DNA of 64,000 nt from Cymbidium sinense (Eukaryota > Streptophyta > Magnoliopsida > Asparagales > Orchidaceae), in NCBI GenBank assembly GCA_021442155.1, contig CM038214.1:137616040-137680039 (forward strand), in the 5' to 3' direction. Below, piece by piece: positions 33,968 through 43,625 of the stretch. The translations under genes and the position numbers were made by a program. Under the pieces are notes generated by a model. It saw nothing but the letters and a program-made list of their open reading frames with translations, ran no database searches and had not been told where the DNA came from. Each line of letters starts with the position of its first letter. Position 1 is the stretch's first letter.

Positions 33968-35090
33968 TTAGGTTTAGGGTTGGTAGGGTTTATAGTTTAG
34001 GGTTTAGGATTAAGGGTTAGTTTAGTGTTTGGGGTTTAAGGTTGGGGTTGTAGGTTTTAGGGTTTAGGGTTGGGGTTAGTAAGGTTTAGGTTTAGGTTTA
34101 GGGTTTACGATTTAGGGTGGGTTTAGGGTTTATGGTTTAGTGTTAAGAGTTTAGGGTCAGATTGGGTCAGGTTTAGGGTTAGTTTTAGGTGTGGATTTAG
34201 GATGGTTAGGATTTCTTTAAATTAAGCAAACCATAGGTTTAGGTTTATTTAGTTTATTTAGTTTATTTTATTTATTTGACTTTGTTTTGGTTTTATTTTA
34301 TTTAGGTTTATTTTATTTTTTTTATTTAGTTTTATTTATTTATTTTAGGTTTATTTATTTTAGTTTAGGGTTTTATTTGAGTTTTATTTTTATTTTTTTT
34401 TAGTTTAGGTTTTTATTTTTATTATTAGTTTAGGTTTTTTTATATATTTTTCAGGTTTAGGTTTAGGTTTATTTTTTAGGTTAATTTTTAGGTTTTATTT
34501 TTTTGTTTAGTTTTAGTTTATTTTAAGTTTATTTTATTTTATTTTAGTTTATGTTTAGGTTTAGGTTTTAGTTTATTTTAGGTTAGTTTAGGTTTTATTT
34601 ATTTTAGTTTAGTTTATTTTAGTTTTTTAGGTATATTTTATTTTATTAGGTTTAGGTTTTTTTTTTTTTAGTGTTTAGGTTTATTTTTATTTTTTTAGGT
34701 TTTATTTTTTTTGTTTATTTTAGTTAGTTATTATTTTATTTTATCTTTATTTTAAGTTTAATTTTTATTTTATTTAGGTTTTTTATTTTTTAGTTTAGTT
34801 TAAGTTTTTATTTATTTTATTTAAGTTAAGTTTTTTATTTTTTATTTTATTTTCTTTTTAGGTTTAGGTTTAGGTTAGGTTTTAGTTTATGTTTTTATTT
34901 TATTTTTGTTTTGGTTATTTTATTTATTTTATTTTTAGGTTATATTTAGTTTAGGTTTAGGTTTTAGTTTTTAGGGTTTATTAGGTTTAATGTTTAAGAT
35001 TATTTTAATTTTTTAGGGTTTGGGGTTTATGGTTTAGGTTTAGGATTTAGGGTTTAGATTTTAGGTTTAGGGTTTAAGTTTTAGTTTAAG

Positions 35091-35489
35091 TAGCACCCTA
35101 AGTTTTCTAAGGCACAAGCGATGACATAGATAAAAAATGAGCACCCATAGAGAAAATAAAAAACCCTAGATATGTAGAATATGTAAGGACACGCATAAGT
35201 AGTGATGGATCGATCTTTCTTCTCCAATTCCCATCAACTAACCCTCGAGTAGTGGGATCTGCCATCATATCCCTGATCTCTCTTTCCGCCACCACCACAG
35301 TTGTATCTCTGACTCTCCTCCTGCTTAGATAACCACCACTTCTCCGACCACCACCTCCATATCCACAAGCACCTCCACATCCCTCACCACCACTACGATA
35401 ATTTTTGCCTCCACCTTCGCCTCCACCAACAGATCTAGACAAAGCCTAGTTGATGGTGATGTTCTTATCATCAAGGTTCTGCCTATTAT
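35091..35489 (-). pseudogene. glycine-rich RNA-binding protein 3' fragment, copy 4
   Basis: The minus strand reads NLDDKNITIN, a stop, then ALSRSVGGGEGGGKNYRSGG, CGYGGGGRRSGGYLSRRR. After a frameshift come decayed GYDGRSHYSR and DGNWR. 'DGNWR' near the C-terminus matches plant GRP7-like proteins. The upstream junction is CCCTAA-TAATAGG, a mutated form of the shared GAATGGG junction. The 3' UTR with GTGCTCATTTTTTATC and CATCGCTTGTGCC follows. Confidence 0.85.
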
Positions 35490-36439
35490 TAGGGTTTAAG
35501 GTTAGTTTAGGGTTTAGGGTTTAGGGTTACTTTAGGCTTTAGGGTTTAGGGTTTGGGATTCATTTAGGGTTATAGGTTTTAGGGTTTAACGTTTATAATT
35601 TAGGGTTTAGAGTTTTATGTTTAGGGTTTAGGGTTCAGGATTTAGGATTTTAGGGAGTACGATTTAGGGTTTAGGGTTTAAGTTTAATTTTAGGGTTTAG
35701 GACTTATGGTTTAGGGATGTTTTTTTTAAATGAAGCAAACTGGTAGGTTTAAGTTTATTTAGTTCAATTTTTATTTATTTGAGTTTATTATTTTTTATTT
35801 AAGTCAATTTCTTTATTTAGTTTAACTTATTTATTTTATATTTATTTATTTTAGTTTAGGTTTTTATTTTAGTTTATTTATTAGGTTTAGGTTTATTTTT
35901 TAGTTGAGTTATATTTTTATTTTATTTTTTAGGTTTAAGTTTTACTTTTTTGTTTAGGTTTAGGTTTAACTTTATATTTTTAATTTTTTTAGGTTTAGGT
36001 TTTAGGTTTTTATTTTAGCTTTATTTTAGGTTTTAATTTTTTAGTTTAGTTTATTTCTTTAGTTTATTTTATTTTATTTAAAATTAGGTTTAGGTTTAGG
36101 TTTTTTTTATTAGTATAGTTTATTTTAGATTAGTTTATGTTTATTTTATTTTATTTATTTTTTTTTATTTATATATTTTTTAGTTTAGGTTTAGGTTTTA
36201 TTTATTTTTTATTTATTTTTTATTTTATTTTTATTTATTTTTAGGTTATTTTTTAGTTTATTTTTTTATTTTATTTATTATTTTATTTTATGTTTATTTT
36301 ATTTACATTTAGTTTTTATTTAGGTTTTTTATTTATTTTTATTTAGTTTAGTTTATTTATTATTTTAATTTTACTTTTAAAGTTTAGGTTTAGGTTTTAT
36401 TTATCCAGGTTTATGTATTTATTTATTTTATATTAAGTT

Positions 36440-36800
36440 TATTAGAGGTTTAGGTTAGGTTATTAGGGCCCATAGTTAGTGGCCCAGGTTAGGCCCAGGA
36501 CTAGCCTTTGTGGGCCCAGGTCCAGCCTCAGGGCCTAGGGTCTGAAGGGCCTGAGGGCCCAGGGTCAGCTTAGGGCGCAAGGGGTGGCCTAGGGCCTAGA
36601 CCTCAGTGGCCTGGGCCTTTGATCCAGGGTTTAGAGCCCAGTGTCAGCTCAGTGGCCTGTGTAGGTTGTGAGGTCAGGGCCAGGGCCCAGGATCTAGAGT
36701 AGGCCAGGGTCAGCCTGGGCTGGCAGTGTAGGTCAGAGGTTGGTGTAGCTCATGGTTTTGGTGCAAGTGGGTCATGGGTTTAGGTCATACTTAGGATTTA
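36440..36800 (+). repeat. GC-rich telomere-variant island in array 3 (first)
   Basis: GGGCCCAGG, GGCCTAGGG and GGTCAGCC words. It begins about 970 bp right of GRP copy 4. Confidence 0.75.
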
Positions 36801-37556
36801 GGTTAGTTTAGTGGTGTCAGGTTAGGGTTTATTTATTTATTTAAACAAGCAAAGGTTTTTAGCTTTATTTAATTTATTTTATATTATTATTTTATTTTTT
36901 TATCTTTAGTTTATTTTTTTATTTATTAGTTTATTTATTTTAAGTTTATTTTAGTTTATTTTTTAGGTTTAGGTTTTATTTTATGTTTTAATTTAGTATT
37001 TTAATGTTCTTTTTAGTTTTAGGTTTATTTTAAGTTTCTTTTATTTTATTTAGTTTGGTTTGATTTGTCTTTAGTTTTGGTTTTTTTAATTATTTTAGTT
37101 TAGGTTTATTTTATTTTTAATTAAGGTTTAGGTTTTTTTAGTTTAGTGTTTAGGTTTTATTTTTTATGTATTTTCAAGTTTTATTTTTATGTTTATTATT
37201 TAGGTTTAAGTTTTTATTTAGTTTTACTTTTATTTTACTTTAGTTTTATTTTATTTTTATTATAGGTTTCATTTTTATTTTATTTAGGTTTTTTATTTTT
37301 AAATTTAGTTTGGTTTTTATTTTAGTTAAATTTTAATTTTACTATTATTTTTTTAGGTTTAAGTTTAGGTTTATATTTAGGTTCAGGTTTTAGTTTACAT
37401 TTTTATTTTATTTTATTTTAATATTATTTTTTTTAGATTTTTTTTTTATTTTATTTTTAGGTTTTATTTAGTTTAAGTTTAGGTTTTTAGCTTTTTTGGG
37501 TTTAGGATTTAGGGTTTTAGGATTTAGGGTTTAGGGTTCAGGTTTTTGTCTTGGGT

Positions 37557-37605
37557 TATTTTTTAATGGAGAACAAATTCAGAATCAACATTTCTTTTTT
37601 TGATT
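37557..37605 (-). pseudogene. GRP fragment remnant (3' end only)
   Basis: GGAGAACAAATTCAGAATC and AACATTTCTTTTTTTGAT match the extreme 3' end of GRP copies 2 and 5 (AGAGAAAAAATTCAAATTC, AACATTTCTTTTTTTGAT). The rest is missing and TTTATTTTA repeats continue. Confidence 0.65.
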
Positions 37606-39326
37606 ATTTAGTTTATTTTTTATTTATTTTAGTTTAGTTTATTTTTTATTTTTATTAATGTTTAGCATTTATTTTTATTTAGTTTAGTTTATTTATTTTA
37701 TGTTTATTTATTTTAGTTTATTTTTTAGGTTTAGGTTTAGGTTTAGGTTTATTTTTGCAGTTCAGTTTTATTTTTATTTTTTTTTAGATTTAGTTTTATT
37801 TTTATTTTTTAAATTTAGGTTTAGGATTTTGTTTTATTTTAAGTTTAGGTTTTAGGATTTTATTTTAGCTTTATTTTGTGGTTTTTTTTTTTAGTATTTT
37901 TAAGTTTATATTATTTAGTTTTGGGTTAAGGTTTTGTTTATTTTAGGTTTAGGTTTAGTTTTGTATTTTAGTTTATTTATTTTAGTTTTTAGTTTATTTT
38001 ATTTTATTTTATTTTAGGTTTTGTTTTTTAGTTTAGGGTTTAGGTTTTTTAATTATTTATGTTTGTTTTACCACCATTTATGTTTAGATTTTATTTAGTT
38101 TTATTTTATTTTAGGTTTATTTTATCATTATTTTGGTTTAGTTTTATTTTATTTTGGTTTATTTATTTTATTTAGTTTAGGTTTTATTTATTTTATTTTA
38201 GTTATTTTTTTTTACTTTCTTAGGTTTAGGTTTTATGTTTTATTTTATTATTTTATTTTATTTTATTTTGGTTTTGAGTTTATTAGTGGTTAGTTTAGAG
38301 TTGTAGGTGTAGGGTTTAGGGAGGGGTTTAGTGGTAGTTTTTAGTTTAGGATTAGCTTCAGGTTTAGGCTTGTTAGTGGTTTAGTTTTAGTTTTAGTTTT
38401 AAGTGAATAAATGATTAAATATTTCTTCATTTAAATTTTAGTTTTTTTTATTTATTTTTATTTTTATTTAATTTTTATTTAGTTTATTTTATTCATTTTA
38501 GGTTTATTTATTTTAGTTTAGGTTTTTTTTTAGTTTATTTTTTTTATTTTTATTTAGGTTTATTTTTTATTTTATTTAATTTAGTTTATTTTTTCTTTAT
38601 TTTTCAAGTTTAGGTTTTATTTTTTATTTTTAAGTTTAGGTTTAGGTTTTTAGTTAATTTTTTTAGGTTTAGGTTTGGTTTCTAATTTTGGTTTTACTTT
38701 TTAGGTATTGTTTATTTTATTTTAGTTTATTTTATTTTATTTAGTTTAGGGTTTGGTTTAGTTAATTTTTAGGTTTAGTTTTATTTATTTTAGTTTAGTT
38801 TACTTTAGTTTAGTTTAGGTTTATTTTATTTTGTTTATTTTATTTTATTTTAGGTTTAGATTTTTTTAGTTTAGAGGTTTTATTTTACTTATTTCTGTTT
38901 TTTTTAGGTGTATTTTAGGTTTAGGTTTTATTTAGTTTTAATAAGTTTATTTGAGGTTTATTTTATTTTATTTTACATTTAGTTTTTATTTTGTTTAGGT
39001 TTATTAAGCTTAGGTTTATTTTATTTTTTAATTTAGTTTAGGTTTTTATTTATTTTATTTTAGTTCACTTTTATTAGTTTATTTTATTTTATTTTTAGGT
39101 TTAGGTTTTAGTTTTAGGTTTTTGTTTTATTTTATTTTTTATTTTTTTATTTAGGTTTAAGTTTTTTTATTTATTTTATTTTTAAGGTTTGGAGTTTAGG
39201 TTTTAGGATTTAGGGTTTAGATTTTAGGGTTTAGGGATTAGGGAATATGGTTTTTTGGGTTTAGGGTTTAGGGTTTAAGTTTTAAATTTACGGTTCAAGT
39301 TTTAGTTTAGGGTTTAAGGTTTATAG

Positions 39327-39776
39327 TTTTTTTTTAATAGAGAAAAAATTCAAATTCAACATTTCTTTTTTTGATTTCATCAAACAAGTAACACACCAAG
39401 TTTTGTATGACACAAGTGATGACATAGATAAAAAATGAGCATGCATAAGGCAAATTAAAAACCTAAGATAACTAGAACTGCCTCTACTGAAGACACAGAT
39501 AAGCAACGATCGGATTCTTTATTTCTCCAGTTCCCATCAGAACCACCCCGACCTCTCGGGTAGCAGGATCTGCCATCATATCCCAGATCTCTCACTCCTC
39601 CACCACCACGGCTATAACCTCCTTCACTCCTCTTGCCTCCATAACCACCATTGCTCCGACCACCACCTTCATATCCACCCCACCACTAACCGTCGCCTCT
39701 GCCTTCCTCTCCACCGCTAGATCTACACTAAGCCTGGTTGATGGTGATATTCCTGTCGTCAAGATTCTACCCATTC
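39327..39776 (-). pseudogene. glycine-rich RNA-binding protein 3' fragment, copy 5 (fullest)
   Basis: The minus strand starts CCCTAA-GAATGGG and reads NLDDRNITINQA. The family Glu is Gln here (CAG), with a stop two codons later. A mostly readable Gly-rich domain follows: GGYEGGGRSNGGYGGKRSEG, GYSRGGGGVRDLGYDG, then YPRGRGGSDGNWRNKES. GGSDGNWRN is the usual C-terminus of plant GRP7-like proteins; the natural stop is now a Lys codon. The 3' UTR (TATGCATGCTCATTTTTT, TATGTCATCACTTGTGTC) ends in AAAAAAAAC at the array. Expression is unlikely: no RRM start and no promoter. Confidence 0.9.
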
Positions 39777-40729
39777 TTAGGGTTTAGGTTTAGGTTTAGA
39801 TTTATTAGGTTTTAGGGTTTAAGTTTATTTTTTAATTTATTTAGTTACTTTAGTTTAGGTTTAGGTGGGTTTAGGGTTTGTTTAGGGTTTAAGGCTGTTT
39901 AGGGTTTTAGAGTTTGTGATTTAGGGTTTATGATTTTAGGTTTAGGTTTGGGTTGTAGGTTGATTAGAGTGGGGTTTAGAATTTAGGGTTTATGGTTTTT
40001 AAATTAAGTAAACGAAAGGTTAATTTAGTATTTTTAATTTTTATTTATTTAGTTTATTTTATTTTATCTTGGTTTACTTTTTATTTTTATTTAGTTTAAT
40101 TTATTTATTTTGGCTTAGGTTTTTTATTTTAGTTTATTTTTTAGGTTTATTTTTTTAGTTCATTTTTATTTTTATTTTATTTTTTACATTTAGGATATAT
40201 TTTTTATTTTTAAATTTAGGTTTAGGTTTTAATTTAGTTATTTTTGTTTAGGTTTTAGGTTTTTATTTTAGTTTTATTTTGAGGTTTTACTTTTAGTTTA
40301 GGTTTAGGATTACATTTAGTTTATTTTAAGATTAGGTTTAGGTTGTATTTATTTTAGTTTATTCTAGTTTAACTTTAGATTTAATTTATTTAATTTATTT
40401 TATTTTTATTTTAAGTTTAGGTTTTTTTAGTTTAGGGTTTATCTTTTATTTTATTTATTTTTAGGTTTTATTTTAAGGTTTATTTTTAAGGTTTAGGTTT
40501 ATTTATTTTATTTTATTTTAATTTAGTTTATTTTATTTGTATTTTACATTTAGTTTTATTTATTTTTTTTATTCTTAGGTTCATTTTATTTTTAGTGAAT
40601 TTAGGTTTTATTTATTTTATTTTAATTTATTTTTTAGGTTTAGGTTTAGTGTTTTTATCTTATTTTATTTAGCTCTTTTTTATTTTATATCTTTTATTTA
40701 GGTTTTATTTTATTTCAGTTTAGGTTTTA

Positions 40730-40985
40730 GCCTAGGTTTAGGGTTTAGGGTTGTGGCCCAGGGCCCAGGTTAGGTTTGTGGCTTTAGGCTCAGCCTGTGG
40801 CCTTTGTGGCCTGGGGTTTAGCCTGGGGTTTAGGTTTAGTAGCAGGCCTGGCCTCAGTGGCCTGGTTTAGGCCCAGATCAGTTACCAGTAGCTCAGGGCC
40901 CAGGTCAGTGAGTTTAGGGCCTAGGGTCAGGTTTAGGCCATTTATGGTAGGGCCAGGATTTAGGGTCCAGGTAGATTAGGGTAGT
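40730..40985 (+). repeat. GC-rich telomere-variant island in array 3 (second)
   Basis: GGCCCAGGG, GGCCTAGGG and AGCCTGGGG words, about 960 bp right of GRP copy 5. The 60-codon frame at 40797-40979 is a repeat translation. Confidence 0.75.
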
Positions 40986-41508
40986 AGGTTTCTTTAATCA
41001 AACATACAGTTTAGTTTAAAGTTTATTTAGTTATTTTATTTATCTTAATTTATTTGATCTTTATTTATTTAGGTTTATTTTATTTAGTTATTTATTTTAG
41101 TTTATTTTATTTTAGTTTTATTTTAGTTTTATTTAGGTTTAGGTTAATGTTTATTTTTTCATTTTTTCATTTTATTTTATTTTTAGGTTTAGGTTTTCTA
41201 TATTTAGGTTTATGTTTAGGTTTTATTTTATTTTTCAGGTTAGGTTTTATTTTGTTTAGATTTAGGTTTATTTTTAGTTTATTTTATTTTATTTAGTTTA
41301 GGGTTTAGGTTTAGTTTAGTTTAGGATTAGGTTTAGGTTTTATTTAATTTAGTTTAGTTTATTTTAATTTATGTTTATGTTTATTTTATTTTGTTGATTT
41401 TAGGTTTAGGTTTTCTTTAAATTTAGGGTTTAGGTTTTATTTTTATTTATTTTAGGTTTATTTTTTAGGTTATGTTTTCTATTTAGTTTTTATTTTATTT
41501 AGGGTTTT

Positions 41509-42440
41509 GTGCCACCATCCTTCAAGATCTTTGATGATAATGAGAACCCACGATAACACATTGCACACTTAGAGCTGGCTGTTGCTACACCGGTGGAAGC
41601 AACACACTCCTCTTCCCTTTTCATTAGCCTATCAAGTGTTGCATTTGATTGGTACTGCCAAACTGCCCAATAGTTTGATGAAGAGTTTTGCTAAGTTGGA
41701 GCTCATCTTCATCAAGAGGTTTGTTGGAGCTCAGCAGAGGGTGACTGTAGGAGACCTCATTATATAGAAATAGAAACTCAATGAGTCCCTTGTTGATTAC
41801 ATTCTCAGGTGGCACAACTTGAGCATAAAATGTGAACCACAACTGTCTGAACAGCATGCCATTGAGATTCTTCTCAAGAATTTCTGTGGCCCGATTGCCA
41901 TCATGCTTAAGGGCTTTATAATCAAAACATTCGAGAAATTAATCAACAAGGCGGATAGCCTACAAGAGGAAGCCAAACAGTTGCCCTTTCTAGGCCAACC
42001 ATCTAGGCCTAAGCCGCAAAAGGTGTTTGAGAGGAAGCCAGGGACAGTTGTGTCATTGGACAGAGGGAAGCAGCCAGCCAGAGTTCAATATGAGAGACTA
42101 TGAGCTCAGGAGCCGCCTTTTCCACCTCCTCTTCCACCACCTCGGCCATCATATTGACCACCGGAGTCGCCACAATGAACATTTCCACCTTAGCGCCTAC
42201 CCAAGATCATTCATATTCCTTGCTAGGTAGCTACTTTCCACCTACTCTTGATGATAGATTGAATAAGCCATATTCATTTAAAAGGGAGGTAGTTAGGAAA
42301 ATCTTTAAGAATCTTGTAAAGCAACCTAACTTTCAGTTTCAAGAGCTTAAGAGGCCGGAGGAAGTGGCAAGAGTGATGATCCTAGCTATTGCCCTACCAC
42401 CGTCTGTTAGGCCATGTCTTAGAGGATTATATCACTTTTA
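41509..42440 (+). pseudogene. gag capsid/nucleocapsid region, copy C
   Basis: It begins VPPSFKIFDDNENPR-stop-HIAH with AFDWYCQ (about 41647). After a frameshift come LMKSFAKLELIFIKRFVGAQ, KLNESLVDYILRWHNLSIKC and FEKLINKADSLQEEAKQLPF (to 42100). These are the ordered boxes of the plant retrotransposon Gag core ('FDWY', 'F..RF', 'esl.dYi.RW..Lsl.C'). After further shifts, 42250-42440 carries KPYSFKREVVRKIFKNL, LKRPEEV and a decayed YCPYHR...GH..EDY zinc-like motif. Gag would package element RNA; here several stops prevent that. Confidence 0.85.
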
Positions 42441-43145
42441 ATGATTAGCTTGAGCACAGCTACAAGTTGAGATCCATAGTTATCCCTAAGGAATACTTAT
42501 TATAGCAACCATCTAGTTCTATTAGAGTGATCCTTGGGGATACTAGCGATCCTCTTAAGACCAAAAAAGATTAGGATATCTTCCTATCTCAAGCATCTAT
42601 GAAAATCATTTCTAAGATCAAGAAGCTTTCCTTGTAGGTGCGTAAAGTATCTCAAACCTCCAACACTAAGGAAGGTTTGCTAGTTGCAAAGGATACCAAG
42701 TAGTAGCAGTAGCTCACCATACATGCCTGACATAGTCCAGAAGTGCAGCCACTATTCCAGTTCAATACTCCCTCTACCATTGCAGCTACCGCCTCTTCTG
42801 CTAGGTCCTCTTCTACCAATAGGAGCATTTTTTGTAGATAAGAGCACTAAATCCTTTACTTTGCTTACTTTACTTGATTTCTATCATGTACCTCCACCTA
42901 AAAATAAAGTAATAAAGAAAGCTGATTCTACTTTTATGTTGTTTACTTCTGATGCTGTTGATTTTATTCCTATTGAATGTTCTCTAAGTCAAAATAAAAA
43001 TAATAGCTCTAGTAGTTCTGATCCTTTCATTTCTGATTTAGAGTTGGATTATCCTTCTTTGAATCAATCGGGTTCAGCTTTTGAGATTGACTTGGAGTCA
43101 ACTATCTCTAATGATCTCATAGAAGTCGTGTATGCCAGCTGAAAA
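42441..43145 (+). pseudogene. gag-protease spacer, copy C
   Basis: A 152-codon open frame (42684-43142) is Ser/Pro/Leu-rich, then acidic (IPIECSLSQNKNNSSSSSDP, DLELDYPSLNQSGSAFEIDL). It lies between nucleocapsid and protease, where Tat polyproteins carry a variable, poorly conserved spacer. No enzymatic motif seen. Confidence 0.5.
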
Positions 43146-43625
43146 GGTAGAACTTTCCACAAGCTCATCGTTCCAATAAGTCACTTAACTCAACCTACGT
43201 AGTGAGAAAGTTCTACCTTCTAGGGTAGCACCTCAGGATAAGGGTAAGCAAGTCATTAGCTCTAGTGAGCAGATAGCCCCTCCGTAGGATACTCCACCCA
43301 TGGATATGCTTGTGGTGGACTAAGCCAAAATTGATTACAATGTCCTAGCTCACCTTAGAAAGTTTCTAGCTAAGTTAAGCATATACAATTCCCTTGTCTT
43401 ATCCAAAGAGATGAGCGAGTCACTAATCAAGGCCTTACTTGATCTAGAGATATGCTTAGCTCAACTGACCGTTACTAAAAAGGAGGCATGCCACTAAAAG
43501 GACATCTTAGGTATTATATTCAATGATGAATACTTACTCCTAGGTATGACCAAGCACAACCACCTCTTTACATTACAATGGATGTTGGCAGATATAGGCT
43601 ATCCAAAGTTTTGATTGACCCAGGC
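43146..43625 (+). pseudogene. retropepsin N-terminal half, copy C
   Basis: The + strand reads KIDYNVLAHLRKFLAKLSIY, LVLSKEMSESLIKALLDLEI, FNDEYLLLGMTKHN and, after a shift, YITMDVGRYRLSKVLIDPG. These are the lead-in and catalytic Asp (IDPG) of Tat-type proteases. The LGRPW half should follow within about 80 codons; instead block X starts (about 43626) and no LGRPW half is found in copy C. Confidence 0.75.

Larger units (their letters stand above)
33326..41508 (+). repeat. telomere-like array 3 (8.2 kb, TTTAGGG on + strand)
   Basis: TTTAGGG-rich patches (33400-33600, 33970-34200, 35000-35090, 35490-35710, 37490-37550, 39190-39310, 39780-40010) alternate with long T-rich TTTATTTTA / TTTAGGTTTA tracts where C is rare. 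It contains three full GRP fragments, one remnant and two GC islands, which allow a ~4.28-kb higher-order period to be read. It ends exactly where gag of copy C starts. Confidence 0.9.
41509..43625 (+). mobile_element. Tat copy C, gag to protease start
   Basis: The only gag in the window. It is directly preceded by array 3 and followed at about 43626 by block X. Frameshifts split it into at least four frames. Because gag starts where the array stops, array 3 takes the place normally held by LTR plus 5' UTR. Confidence 0.8.

Noticed and set aside
41054..41296. 80-codon Phe/Leu-rich frame resembling a membrane protein (also 18491-18673)
   Set aside because: A translation of TTTATTTTA repeats.
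15141..41508. True chromosome end (functional telomere)
   Set aside because: The repeats are internal, degenerate, in both orientations and flanked by retroelement sequence on both sides. A real telomere would be terminal, one orientation and mostly perfect TTTAGGG.
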